NCBI GenBank assembly: GCA_963971405.1 | Contig: OZ020486.1 | Location: 32,759,419 to 32,823,418, forward strand | DNA: 64,000 nucleotides | Direction: 5' to 3' | Source of the DNA: Psococerastis gibbosa | Taxonomy: Eukaryota; Arthropoda; Insecta; Psocodea; Psocidae | In this document: positions 59,301 through 63,662 of the stretch, piece after piece | Layout of the letters: each line of letters begins with the position of its first letter | Position numbering within the stretch: the first letter of the stretch is position 1 | Translations under genes and position numbers: made by a program | The notes under the pieces: model-generated | Told to the model about the DNA's origin: nothing | Database searches by the model: none | The model's input: only the letters and a program-made list of their open reading frames with translations

Positions 59301-61882
59301 TTATACTATTGTGACAGATTGCGATGCCTTTAAGAAAACGATGGACAAGAAGGATCTGTCAGCACGAGTGGCCCGTTGGGCTTTGCTACTACAGGATTTC
59401 GACTGTGTGGTGGTGCACCGCGCTGGAAAGCGACTGTCCCATGTGGATGCATTAAGTCGTTACCCTTCTGCAATGAATGTTGAGGATGGAATCGGACCTC
59501 AAATCGAGCAGTGCCAATCTGAGGACGACGACCTTCAAAGAATTAAGACTCTCTTGTCACATGGTCCTCACGAGGACTTTCTACTTAGGAACAACATTCT
59601 GTATAAATTTGTTGACGGTACAGAACTGCTGGTGGTTCCCAAAAATCTGCAGACAGAAGTCATCAAGAGAGCTCATGAAAATGGCCATTTTGGCTTAAGA
59701 AAAACTGAGGAACAAATCAAACAGATGTACTACATACCAAAGTTGCCCGAGAAAATTACTAATATTCTGAGAAACTGTGTGCTGTGTATTTTGAAGAATC
59801 GAAAAGAAGGAAAAAAAGAAGGATTTCTGAACCCGATAAATAAGGGAGACACCCCGTTGGACACGTACCATGTCGACCACTTGGGTCCACTGGAATCCAC
59901 GCATAAGAGGTATAAGCACATCTTGGTCGTCGTCGATGCTTTTACCAAGTATGTATGGCTGTATCCTACTAAATCCACATCGACCGCTGAAGTCCTTGAC
60001 AAGCTCAACTTACAGAAGTCGTTATTCTCAAATCCACGCCGCATTATCAGTGATCGCGGTACGGCTTTCACGTCAAAGGAGTTTGCAGAGTACTGCACGG
60101 ACAACCAAATCCAGCATGTATTGATAACTACGGGACTACCCAGAGCAAATGGTCAAGTTGAACGTGTCAATAGGTCACTGATTCCAGTTTTGGCGAAGCT
60201 CTCCCACGATGATCCTACTAAGTGGTATCGTTTTGTACCCCAGGTTCAGCTGAGTCTTAACTCTACGTCGCATCGAAGCACAGGATTTTCACCTTTACCA
60301 CTTTTGCTGGGAGTCCCTCCAAGGACGCTGCCCGATCAAAACGTCCTTGATCTGCTACAATACGAGCACGAGACCGATTTTATGAATAGACGAGCAGACC
60401 TACATAGTTTGGCAAAACACCAAATCCAGGTGGTGGCTAATGAAAACCAGAGGACCTACAATCTGCGACGGAAACCACCTTCTGTTTATAAAGTTGGCGA
60501 CTTCGTCTCGGTCAAGCGGACCCAGTTTGGGCCTGGCCTCAAACTTAAATCAAAGTTCTTGGGTCCATATCGCATTTGTTCAGTTCTTAACGGACAATTT
60601 CAAGTCGAGAAGATTGCTGGGGAGGGTCCCCTTTTGACGACGACGACTGTTGAATTCCTCAAGCATTGGCCCACATCCGGGGCGGATGTGGCGCAGGATG
60701 GCCGAGTGTAGGGTATGTAAGAGTGTCGTGCGCCACTGGATGTGGCGCATGCGGAGGACAGTCTCGGGTGTGTTGAAGCTTGGAATGGTTCTTCTTTTTG
60801 TAATGTTTCTTAAATCAAATAAATGTTTAACTATGTAATCGGGGCGTATCGTGTATTTAATACAATTCATCTCCCTATAATAATAATAGTTTTCACTTTG
60901 TACAGGATCTGTATTCGATGATTGAGAAGGTGGGTTTGATGGTGCGGTACCAACGTGAAGCATTCAATGGCGGCTCACAACAAACATCACTGAGCAACGA
61001 CGAGTCCGTCATGTTGGCGGCACTGAATGTTTTGATCGAGCACACCGGGCTTCCGTCCGGGATCTCCTTCACGCCGGGACAGATCCGGGCCGTTCGACGG
61101 GACATCTCGCAGCTGCGCGCGCATAGACTTCTCGACTCCATAGTCCGTGGTATCACGGTTTTCTTTGAGAATGTTCGTGTCATTGACCGTGATATTATTT
61201 GTAAGTGGTGGTAGCATTTCTATATTATATATTTCTAATACTTTCCGGGGACACTTCTTTAGGTGTATCTTCTAACTAGCCTGTTGTTGTTTTCCTATTT
61301 ATACGTCAGTATAAGGGAAGCTTTGTGATGTTCGAAATTATCAATTTCGAGATTCCAAAAGATTAACACGTTTTGAGGTCCCAAGAACCCAAAAAAGTTG
61401 TGAAATGTCAGTCTGCCTGTCGGTCTGTAGCTCGATTTGGGGCCAAGCTACTCAATAGAATTTGATGAAATTTGGCGGGTAGATACCGACTCAAAAACGC
61501 ATATAGTGCAATAGTTATTATGGCGGGGTTTACACATACGTCAATGGTCAATGAGAAATGTGAAATTGACGTTTAGCAGACATTAAAGACATACTAAAAA
61601 TTCTGCTACCACGTCAAAACCATATTTCTCATTGACCATTGACGTATGTGGAAACCCCGCCTAAGCAAAACTCATTTGGTCGCATCTCCCTTGAGAGTTT
61701 CTTTCAGGGCTTAAAAAAAAAATTGTCAAGAAAGTTACTTAATTTCTTTAAGTCTTTAACTCAAGGTATGTGTTAGGTGCTGAATATATTAACAAAACGG
61801 CGCATGGTGCTTTCCAAAGCAAGGTTTTGTTTTTGAAGGAAAAAATAATTTTTCAAGATATGGATAATCATTGCATACCCTA

Positions 61883-61922
<40 letters not shown>

Positions 61923-63662
61923 GCGCGGGACTCTTTCGAGTATTTGCGCCGGTCGGTGTGTGAATATACCATTATTATTGTGTAGTATTGTTAATATTCA
62001 GACCATTCTATGCAATGCAATTGTCCCATCAATCAACCAATGCAGTGCTTTAGGATAGGGAAAATCTATAGGCTGCCGATATATAACCACGCGACAATTA
62101 TTTACCATTTCGGTACCTCTACTAATTGATAAATAGGAAAGCGTGCGATGACTGTTCTTCGGAACTCCTGATTGCATGTACATGCCGGATTTTAATATGT
62201 TTTAACTAAATTCAGCGAGAGGTTTAAATAAGCTCTCGCGTTAATTAGGGAAATTAGCTTTCTTACACATTCTGAGACTGCTGAGTACACAAATGAAATA
62301 ACTTTTATTAAATCTTCTATCATTTCCTTTCAGTTCTTAACAGCCTCCTTCAGATAGGTCTGGAGCTGACAGATCTTATTATTGACCATGTTAGAGCTAT
62401 CATGTAAGTTAAATTCTCAAACTGCTTTAAATTCCTTTCTGCCAGCAGCCCTATTATGGCGATTTGGGATTAACATATTGTAATAATGAGAATCAATAAG
62501 AATCAAATACGCGGGAAATTCAAATTGATAAATAAACCCTCGGCTAAATTTTTGGTGTTTTTTTCAATTTTTTCTCCTCTAGATGTACATTAATTAAAAT
62601 TCTTATTATATTTCAAAAATTCTGCCTGTACATTTGAATGTTTATTAGTATTTCCTTCAATTATTCCAATAATTCACTAATTTGAATTCCCGCGCATATT
62701 TCAACACCGTTACGCGACAACTTACTAATGCGGTATTAAAAATTAACCTCGGTATCATAGAAACTCCCGTACTATGTTAATACCAAATCGCCATACTAGG
62801 GCTGCAGAAACAATAATTATATTTTCCATTGTAACGTTTATATTCATAAACAAGTTTATATTTCTAACAAGTTAGAGCGTGAATGTGGAGGGTCTCTCGA
62901 GTCTAGACTAGAAACTAAAACTAGTGTGGAAATCTTGAATTGCCTCCTAAGCTAAACATGGTTATAGGTATATACAGTATATTCTAATTAACAGAATCGG
63001 CTAGGTGGGATGATCTTCTAAGGGATGGGAAATTTTGATGGAGATTTCCTGTGAAATTCGACTACAAAAGCGTACGTAGTGGGGGTTGTCAGATTTGCTC
63101 TTAATTTGAAACATCGTTGCTAATATCACACGACATGTTCTGCTAATATAATTTAATCCATTCGAAATTTTATAAACTTGCAGGCATCGTCTAGATTTGA
63201 ATCGAAATCTGTCTACCGCACCGAACGTAACCGCTTCAACAACCACCACCACCACCACGGCGCAACCACTGAATATCATGCACAGAACAGACGCGATGGG
63301 TGTGGCAGCGCGGCTAGAACGCGCGCGGATGGCCATGCGCTTGCACTCGATGCATCGCACGCGGTCCGCGGTCGAGAGACGTTCCGAAATTTACCATGCG
63401 CTCCAAGCACGAAGGCAACGGCTGGACTCTAGCTTGGAACAGGCTCGACAGGCTCACAATAACCGATCGGCAGGGCTCCGTCCGTCAACTCGTACGATCA
63501 CTTCAGCACGTATAGCTACTCCACTAGCTTCATTTCCGCTGGTCGTCGGCGCCGGGGCAACTATGAGAGGCCGGATGCCGTTCATGGGCGTTCAAGATCT
63601 TCCCAGGCCTCAAGAGACTACCGCGCCTGACTTGGGGGATTCGTCTAATTCTCCCGTTTCTG
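29129..63662 (+). CDS. AMBRA1: AMBRA1 orthologue, 18 coding exons, 3' end outside window
   Basis: AMBRA1 is the WD40 receptor of the CUL4-DDB1 ubiquitin ligase; it promotes cyclin D destruction and, with ULK1 and Beclin 1, autophagy. Exons: 29129-29323, 31718-31776, 33250-33433, 34953-35125, 35411-35687, 37199-37340, 38064-38539, 39906-40621, 40998-41375, 42915-43104, 43660-43905, 46687-46840, 50778-50836, 53002-53147, 54262-54721, 60906-61200, 62334-62403, 63184-63662. Phases agree at all junctions (1,566 codons plus 1 nt). Identity rests on LPDSPRSTF..FSPD, ASTH.NHN.Y.T...TGK, GH.RTPWC.AFHP, GC.GG.VR.WDL, ASLAFHP and FWDW, the WD repeats of the N-terminal half propeller. The C-terminal half propeller is not in the window. 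The long middle is Ser/Pro/Thr-rich. Already longer than human AMBRA1 (about 1,300 residues). Exons 10, 11, 13, 14 and 16-18 are assigned by phase and splice sites rather than by motif. Confidence 0.93.
29547..30491 (-). pseudogene. Non-LTR RT C-terminal fragment in AMBRA1 intron 1 (antisense)
   Basis: A 314-aa frame: after about 65 unrelated residues it reads LLAEATKWFQDNRLLLNKGNTQ, VKLLGFNVDP, LSSVVFLLRRLKHLV, LKIAYHSLFHSQICYGQIIWGH and LLQKKAVRIV. This is the region just after the YADD box through the thumb of CR1/Jockey-like RTs. No catalytic residues remain. The intact frame suggests modest age. Confidence 0.82.
30780..31080 (-). pseudogene. Internally deleted Tc1/mariner transposase remnant
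   Basis: Minus strand, in broken frames: SRKIADTVQLPKSTVQSII (first HTH type), RKTAQREDRGLIKLAK (second HTH), then directly KVDSMPRRISAVIKAKATDTK, the C-terminal end of Tc1 transposases. The whole DDE catalytic core is gone. Confidence 0.7.
31081..31717. other. Intron 1, remainder
   Basis: A 62-aa plus frame at 31224-31412 (EPWHMTQDFDDRQKSIEEAF) has no recognised family. Otherwise nothing seen. Confidence 0.3.
31718..31776 (+). CDS. AMBRA1: AMBRA1 exon 2
   Basis: 59 nt; encodes NCLLPDSPRSTFLMVFSPD plus two bases. LPDSPRSTF is nearly identical to the human protein. Acceptor TTTTTTTTAG, donor GG|GTAAGC. Confidence 0.95.
31777..33249 (+). other. AMBRA1 intron 2
   Basis: No confident repeat. 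GCAATGAAACAGGCAAAGGCATGACTTAA near 33110-33135 recurs in form at about 52140-52165, a degraded dispersed repeat. Confidence 0.4.
33250..33433 (+). CDS. AMBRA1: AMBRA1 exon 3 (WD40 repeat)
   Basis: 184 nt. Encodes the first WD repeat and the start of the second: KKVASTHGNHNVYVTDLTTG, GHPRTPWCIAFHP, TGCLGGQVRVWDLS. Donor AGT|GTAAGT, phase 0. Confidence 0.97.
33640..33835 (+). repeat. Probable non-LTR 3' tail in intron 3
   Basis: TGTAATTTTAAGTG..., CGGTGTGCCCACTTACGG, AATAAACGAATTATTATTAC: a 3'-UTR-like block ending in an ATT-type tail. No coding part. Confidence 0.35.
34485..34607 (+). mobile_element. SINE copy 2 (3' part) in intron 3
   Basis: CTGGCCATGCTTCGGAGGGCATGTAAAGCAGGCGGTCC..., GGTTGGGTTAGTAATAGAAC, then a TATTTATTT tail. 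Head missing. Confidence 0.75.
34953..35125 (+). CDS. AMBRA1: AMBRA1 exon 4 (WD40 repeat)
   Basis: 173 nt: GGSEVWTAENQTVIASLAFHP, LLFWDWSQPEPFAKRS, EKV plus AG. Matches the human GGSESW...ASLAFHP...FWDWS region. Donor CAG|GTATGC. Confidence 0.96.
35281..35390 (+). mobile_element. SINE copy 3 (internally deleted) in intron 4
   Basis: Head GGTCAGGGCGTATGGAGCAGTGGTACGGAGTC (A-box region) joined to the tail CTCTGCTAGGTTGACTTAGTAATAGAAC. Confidence 0.65.
35411..35687 (+). CDS. AMBRA1: AMBRA1 exon 5
   Basis: 277 nt. Finishes the N-terminal propeller half (RYVTFDRLGNKLITGIANP) and enters the low-complexity region. Donor ACG|GTAAGT, phase 0. Confidence 0.92.
36088..36705 (+). repeat. CTGT-family dispersed repeat, full copy, intron 5
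   Basis: Starts near ACCAATTTATACGTAGTAT, then AAAGCTTTGTGATGGTCGAAA, TTTTGAGGTCCCAGGAACCC, (CTGT)n, CGATTTCCGGGCAAACTACT, ATTTGGGGGGGTTTTATTC, a C-rich run at 36548-36583, CGAGATATCGGAAATTTAACC and ATAAATTGGAAAGCATG. Both ends carry AATTTATA/TATAAATT-type inverted motifs. Reference copy for the family. It is non-coding. Confidence 0.75.
37199..37340 (+). CDS. AMBRA1: AMBRA1 exon 6
   Basis: 142 nt, acceptor TTTTAG, donor GAG|GTACCG (weaker). Ser/Pro/Glu-rich linker, phase 1 out; the join makes Asp with exon 7. Confidence 0.8.
37514..37906. mobile_element. PIF/Harbinger-like MITE, intron 6 (nested palindromes)
   Basis: Ends GGCGGGGATTCCACCG / CGGTGGTTCCCCGCC; flanks ATA (37511-37513, 37907-37909). 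The arms hold a second inner copy of the terminus (TTAGGCGGGGTTTCCACCGACC at 37580), so the structure is an element end inside an element arm. 393 bp, non-coding. Confidence 0.85.
38064..38539 (+). CDS. AMBRA1: AMBRA1 exon 7
   Basis: 476 nt. Starts with an acidic tract (DDVIDDDDDSVDLELEDND) then a Ser/Arg-rich disordered segment with many Ser-Pro sites. Donor CAG|GTATAT. Confidence 0.9.
38763..39780 (-). pseudogene. Non-LTR RNase H fragment in intron 7 (antisense)
   Basis: In several frames: MSLPELPPWLQP, HYYTDGSKSPLNAGATFMYKK (first catalytic Asp block), then PSHAGIPGNNRADRAAQ (last block). Frameshifts separate them. A 37-bp tandem duplication (GGGAAGTAGTACTTTGAGTC...) is at 39487-39560. 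RNase H of an I/Jockey-type element, dead. Confidence 0.8.
39906..40621 (+). CDS. AMBRA1: AMBRA1 exon 8
   Basis: 716 nt, the longest coding exon, Pro/Ser-rich. Contains three copies of a TISLP(L/V)D motif (40100-40123, 40214-40240, 40268-40294). Donor AAG|GTATGG, phase 2 out. Confidence 0.9.
40622..40997 (+). other. AMBRA1 intron 8
   Basis: 376 bp; no repeat recognised. Confidence 0.5.
40998..41375 (+). CDS. AMBRA1: AMBRA1 exon 9 (coding minisatellite)
   Basis: 378 nt. After SLAREEPGPDISWDANTDTL it encodes about seven PPTAAPPAEQ-type decapeptides from 30-bp GC-rich units (41098-41316), then a tail ending HTF-R. Donor CAG|GTATAA. Reverse-strand and alternative frames are also open through the repeat but are shadows. 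Confidence 0.88.
41098..41316 (+). repeat. 30-bp coding minisatellite in exon 9
   Basis: Units of CCGGCGGAGCAGCCCCCGAC + TGCGGCGCCT, about 7 copies with one 12-bp interruption; the last three are nearly identical, a sign of recent expansion. Confidence 0.9.
42198..42330 (-). mobile_element. Non-LTR 3' end with (CATT)n tail, intron 9
   Basis: On the minus strand TTGTATCCCGGCAACACAAGTCC..., CAAATAAATATTCATTCATTCATT. A CR1/L2-type octamer-like tail. The rest of intron 9 (41376-42197, 42331-42914) shows nothing recognised. Confidence 0.5.
42915..43104 (+). CDS. AMBRA1: AMBRA1 exon 10
   Basis: 190 nt; acceptor TTTCAG, donor CAG|GTCAGT; phase 2 in, 0 out. RDRMRWLYRDEDYQTHP, VRVVLGVRHRDGT; no known domain. 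Confidence 0.85.
43317..43555. mobile_element. hAT-like MITE in intron 10
   Basis: 239 bp with ends CAGTGCCGGATTAACCCAT / GGGGTTAATCTGGCACTG. Flanking octamers TTTCCAGC and TTTACAAC match at 6 of 8, an eroded duplication. Confidence 0.75.
43660..43905 (+). CDS. AMBRA1: AMBRA1 exon 11
   Basis: 246 nt, phase 0 both ends. The acceptor GGCGAATTACAG has a poor pyrimidine tract; the only upstream alternative (AG at 43633) would not fit the phase. Helical SRLRSNMQAIRDGVD and LTFVPACRKLAAVMARELMSR. Donor GAG|GTCAGT. Confidence 0.82.
44186..44378 (+). mobile_element. SINE copy 4 in intron 11
   Basis: TCAGGCCAAGTAAAG..., B box GGCTCGAGTTCC (degraded), CTGTCCATGCTGCAGAGGG, GCAGGCGGTCCCGGGC, GCTGGGTTGGATTAGTAAT. 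Confidence 0.72.
44575..44700 (+). repeat. CTGT-family fragment, intron 11
   Basis: AAGGAAAGCTTTGGGAGGGTAGA, TTCGAGATTCAACGGATTTA, AGAACCAAAAAAG: left end only. Confidence 0.65.
44790..44977 (-). mobile_element. SINE copy 5 in intron 11
   Basis: Complement of the family: AACCTAGCGGAGTTAGGACTATAAAGCCCTC, GGGACTCGAACCAATAACC (B-box complement), TACATGTCCTGAC. Confidence 0.8.
45035..45199. mobile_element. 165-bp MITE, intron 11
   Basis: Ends CTGCGGCCCGACCATAGCGA / TCGCCATGATCGGGCCGCAG. The internal sequence matches, in reverse, the copy at 46065-46231. Confidence 0.75.
45226..45451 (-). mobile_element. SINE copy 6 in intron 11
   Basis: Near full length; GGGACTCGAACCAACAACCTTTCGGGTG and a duplicated end ACATGTCCTGACATGTCCTGAC. 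Confidence 0.82.
46065..46231. mobile_element. MITE nested in 45761-46664
   Basis: Starts CTGCGGCCCGATCATGGCGA; inverse of 45035-45199, with TGTAAACAAGATAATTTTAGAATGG inside. Confidence 0.65.
46241..46630 (+). repeat. Non-LTR 3' repeat copy
   Basis: Matches 3476-3762: GTGTGCACAGCGTTGGCAGG, GAGACATGATAACGCG, GGTTCGGAATCCAC, AGGTCCACCCTGTCAGTC. Confidence 0.7.
46687..46840 (+). CDS. AMBRA1: AMBRA1 exon 12
   Basis: 154 nt; acceptor TTTTTGTTTAG, donor CAG|GTACGG; phase 1 out. The acceptor is 22 nt from the end of the mobile element at 45761-46664. Confidence 0.85.
47030..47225 (+). repeat. CTGT-family fragment, intron 12
   Basis: GTGTAAGGGAAGTTTATGATGGTC, GAGTCCCAGAGAACC, GTCTTGTCTGTTGGTCTGTAACTCGAT. 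Confidence 0.6.
47400..48090 (+). repeat. CTGT-family copy, intron 12
   Basis: Begins in the (CTGT)n stretch; runs through TTCACAAAATTCATGCCTCGGG, TTTGGGGGGGTTTTAT and TTGGAAAGCATGTTCGAGTAAACTCGGACC. Confidence 0.72.
48255..50470 (-). repeat. Tandem array of the CTGT family in reverse orientation
   Basis: Units of about 540 bp (48297, 48831, 49441 onward), each with GGAAAGCAACCTGTCCGGTTTCG, a CCCGCATTTTRTTAAC block and ACCGGTCCGAGTTTACT. The array ends in three 240-bp units (49741, 49981, 50221) with TCGAC.ATCACAAAGCTTTCC. G runs (48725-48748, 49280-49299) sit at the same place in successive units. Units differ by several per cent, so it is not a fresh assembly duplication. Confidence 0.8.
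50778..50836 (+). CDS. AMBRA1: AMBRA1 exon 13
   Basis: 59 nt; acceptor TTTTTTTACAG; encodes A-TLAEFDQERILPSIPQAQL. Donor TTG|GTTAGT chosen because it keeps phase 0 for exon 14; a GTAAGC four bases on would not. Confidence 0.75.
51345..52090 (-). mobile_element. Penelope-like element fragment with partial tandem repeat, intron 13
   Basis: Matches 54775-55625. Minus-strand protein traces: IKQIAQNN, NLVDRILHLDKTNTASN. About 150 bp (51680-51860) recurs at 51935-52090, the partial tandem layout typical of Penelope insertions. Confidence 0.7.
53002..53147 (+). CDS. AMBRA1: AMBRA1 exon 14
   Basis: 146 nt; acceptor ATCGCAG, donor CT|GTAAGT. Open in one frame: helix-rich SELARLSSHIFMLELNMQRAV and basic IRRAMLRRQS. 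Confidence 0.8.
53232..53408. repeat. Near-perfect fold-back in intron 14
   Basis: Arms of about 78 bp (TTAATAACTTTATA...GTTTCGGTGTAA and its complement) around a 20-nt spacer, 84 bp downstream of exon 14. One arm has 2-3 substitutions. No target duplication found. Confidence 0.85.
53842..53864. repeat. (TA)n run, intron 14
   Basis: About ten TA units. Confidence 0.85.
54262..54721 (+). CDS. AMBRA1: AMBRA1 exon 15
   Basis: 460 nt; acceptor AATTACAG, donor GAT|GTGAGT. CRSCGSSLKRKG resembles the CRACHNLL CxxC motif in the middle of human AMBRA1; then a Ser/Pro/Ala-rich tract. Confidence 0.88.
54775..55625 (-). pseudogene. Penelope-like element C-terminal fragment, intron 15
   Basis: A 90-aa frame (55353-55625) has FKFIDHFSHG, KYAAFHSMIFRLLNIPMN, NNELSTIKQIAQNNNFNHNLVD, the conserved tract between RT and the GIY-YIG nuclease of Penelope-like elements. 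Following frames carry GIY-YIG-region residues in pieces (NCSDCDA, GDTNTNSAFAKHL by eye). No catalytic region is complete. Confidence 0.8.
55626..56063 (-). other. Unrecognised minus-strand open sequence
   Basis: Two short frames (55776-55982 and 55616-55840) in different phases read RFHAWITTDWGSRVLGQMCG and RRLRVCYEWAAGTAALPKV. They look coding in composition but I cannot place them. It may be the upstream part of the Penelope-like copy or captured sequence. Confidence 0.3.
56068..56240 (+). repeat. 5' LTR of element C
   Basis: TGTAGGGTATGTAAGAG ... CTCCCTATA, with AATAAATG near the middle as a possible polyadenylation signal. It ends TATA rather than the usual CA. Confidence 0.9.
56243..56260 (+). 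other. Primer binding site of element C (Pro-tRNA type)
   Basis: TGGGGGCTCGTCCGGGAT, two bases inside the LTR. It equals the primer site known from Pro-tRNA-primed retroviruses and so should pair with the 3' end of tRNA-Pro. Confidence 0.85.
56450..56710 (+). CDS. Element C Gag N-terminal frame
   Basis: An ATG at 56450 (second ATG 56453) opens 87 codons: DVRSIKKAVLYTKTKTLKQFFEFLYND, then ELLEMKKCDL. The C-terminal end overlaps the long gag-pol frame (-1 relation). The KKCDL helix pairs with LLGISFEGRKDEIADRLM in the other frame as a SAP-like two-helix motif, so the two frames seem to make one protein across a -1 shift near 56656. Confidence 0.6.
   Translation: MMACLGDVRSIKKAVLYTKTKTLKQFFEFLYNDQAFNKAEILAFSGFEYETQQLQDKKAELLEMKKCDLWLFAFCWASVLKVGKMR
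56656..60711 (+). CDS. Element C Gag-Pol polyprotein
   Basis: A 1,351-codon frame without interruption; no upstream ATG in this frame, first codon shown is GTG, so entry is probably by the -1 shift from the shorter frame. SAP-like LLGISFEGRKDEIADRL (about 6-25); acidic Asp/Glu/His repeat (37-70); capsid-like part (LFDGSDRITVESWVEEF onward, 105-250); two knuckles CFNCGNKGHKSTEC and CFKCNSFGHIAKYC (about 289-325); protease with LIDTDS at 356-361 (D358, Asp where the family has Gly); RT with TLDLKNGFFHVPV and YLDDL (Y670); RNase H HTDAS (D820); integrase HENGHFG...CVLC, VDHLGPL, SDRGTAF, RANGQVERV; GPF/Y-like SKFLGPYRI. The stop is in the 3' LTR. Confidence 0.93.
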   Translation: MAFCILLGISFEGRKDEIADRLMVLLNNVGTYVPEDKDEDDEDDGDHEDDDHDKDEDDGDHDEDDTKDAISAKTIPKRANEDAIQLLTSLASRVGVSFHDVQDSIRLFDGSDRITVESWVEEFEEMATTMHWDSLQTFVFAKKSLRGVAKLFIESERGIKTWPQLKRILLMEFKTHTSSMRLHECMKERKKQKSESAVEYFLEMKKIAKSGSLHDGDLMQYVIDGMTDDYGGKVMLYGAKTLTSFRDKLKDYDILATKSRKVVKPPDVKPVKRREDSHVNKNGERPEHCFNCGNKGHKSTECPYKADGPKCFKCNSFGHIAKYCPQTVLESAICSRPDESGMCKEVLVEGIPIVALIDTDSQLTLLKESQHVLMGNPELKASDVQVLGIGHTLVRSMGFMDTKVSIDGATFRTKIHVLPNDALRRPMIVGRDVTDQTVMNIDHGRVTIAQNTISNGSDNCDDMFGCFNVEEVPGPSVSLVSNDQFRAEALHMMHNYVPQKNKDCPIKMRVVVKDETPVYCAPRRLSFKDRDIVDAQVEVWLKDGIVQPSVSEYASPVVVVRKKDGSPRVCVDFRNFNKKVFRDRFPLPVMEDQLDRLVGAKVFTTLDLKNGFFHVPVEADSRKYLAFVTHKGHWEFLRAPFGYCNSPPVFQRFVNTVFRQLIISGDIITYLDDLILPSTTYKDCMNKLQTVLDTASLYGLEFNLKKCRLLESEVEFLGHRIREGQIFPSEEKTLAVKQFPEPKTQKALQSFIGLTSYFRKFVKDYARIAKPLTDLLRIDNSKVTFGQEEKISFETLKCVLSKEPVLCIYDPKLETELHTDASQDGFGALMLQRQMADNAFHPVYYYSRKTSPAQRKYTSYELEILAVIEAVKKFRVYLHGIHYTIVTDCDAFKKTMDKKDLSARVARWALLLQDFDCVVVHRAGKRLSHVDALSRYPSAMNVEDGIGPQIEQCQSEDDDLQRIKTLLSHGPHEDFLLRNNILYKFVDGTELLVVPKNLQTEVIKRAHENGHFGLRKTEEQIKQMYYIPKLPEKITNILRNCVLCILKNRKEGKKEGFLNPINKGDTPLDTYHVDHLGPLESTHKRYKHILVVVDAFTKYVWLYPTKSTSTAEVLDKLNLQKSLFSNPRRIISDRGTAFTSKEFAEYCTDNQIQHVLITTGLPRANGQVERVNRSLIPVLAKLSHDDPTKWYRFVPQVQLSLNSTSHRSTGFSPLPLLLGVPPRTLPDQNVLDLLQYEHETDFMNRRADLHSLAKHQIQVVANENQRTYNLRRKPPSVYKVGDFVSVKRTQFGPGLKLKSKFLGPYRICSVLNGQFQVEKIAGEGPLLTTTTVEFLKHWPTSGADVAQDGRV
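60707..60879 (+). repeat. 3' LTR of element C
   Basis: Same 173 bp as 56068-56240. A clear polypurine tract is not seen just before it. It ends 26 nt upstream of exon 16. Confidence 0.9.
60906..61200 (+). CDS. AMBRA1: AMBRA1 exon 16
   Basis: 295 nt; acceptor CTTTGTACAG, donor TTT|GTAAGT. Helical: SMIEKVGLMVRYQREAFNG, LAALNVLIEHTGLP, LRAHRLLDSIVRGITVFFEN. Only 26 nt separate it from the 3' LTR of element C. Confidence 0.9.
61290..62170 (+). repeat. CTGT-family copy interrupted by a MITE, intron 16
   Basis: Left part TATAAGGGAAGCTTTGTGATG ... GATGAAATTTGGCGGGTAG (to about 61500), insertion 61522-61661, then the right part to GATAAATAGGAAAGCGTG. A T run of about 35 lies at 61886-61920. Confidence 0.65.
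61522..61661. mobile_element. PIF/Harbinger-like MITE, intron 16
   Basis: 140 bp, GGCGGGGTTTACACATACG ... CGTATGTGGAAACCCCGCC with loop GCAGACATTAAAGACATACT shared with 19129-19271. TAT/TAA flanks (imperfect). Confidence 0.82.
62334..62403 (+). CDS. AMBRA1: AMBRA1 exon 17
   Basis: 70 nt; acceptor TTTCCTTTCAG, donor CAT|GTAAGT. Continues the helix: FLNSLLQIGLELTDLIIDHV. Confidence 0.9.
62446..62804. mobile_element. Non-autonomous DNA element, intron 17 (CAG flanks)
   Basis: 359 bp, ends CAGCCCTATTATGGCGATTT / AAATCGCCATACTAGGGCTG, CAG duplicated (62443-62445, 62805-62807). Same family as 45761-46664. It starts 42 nt after exon 17. Confidence 0.8.
63184..63662 (+). CDS. AMBRA1: AMBRA1 exon 18
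   Basis: 479 nt; acceptor AACTTGCAG, donor CTG|GTAAGT, phase 1 out, so at least one more exon follows. Contains a Thr run, coiled-coil-like Arg/Ala-rich MGVAARLERARMAMRL...RRSEIYHALQARRQRLD. Confidence 0.9.

Larger units (their letters stand above)
56068..60879 (+). mobile_element. Ty3/gypsy retrotransposon C, young, in AMBRA1 intron 15
   Basis: LTRs of 173 bp (56068-56240, 60707-60879) that I read as identical. Flanks share ATAATAA; the true duplication is probably 4-5 bp within this low-complexity target (for example ATAA at 56064-56067 and 60880-60883). Primer site, one long gag-pol frame and a stop that falls inside the 3' LTR. Same strand as AMBRA1. Identical LTRs suggest a very recent insertion, perhaps polymorphic. 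Confidence 0.92.

Noticed and set aside
56656..60711. Endogenous retrovirus with envelope
   Set aside because: No envelope frame exists between integrase and the 3' LTR; the domain order is plain Ty3/gypsy.
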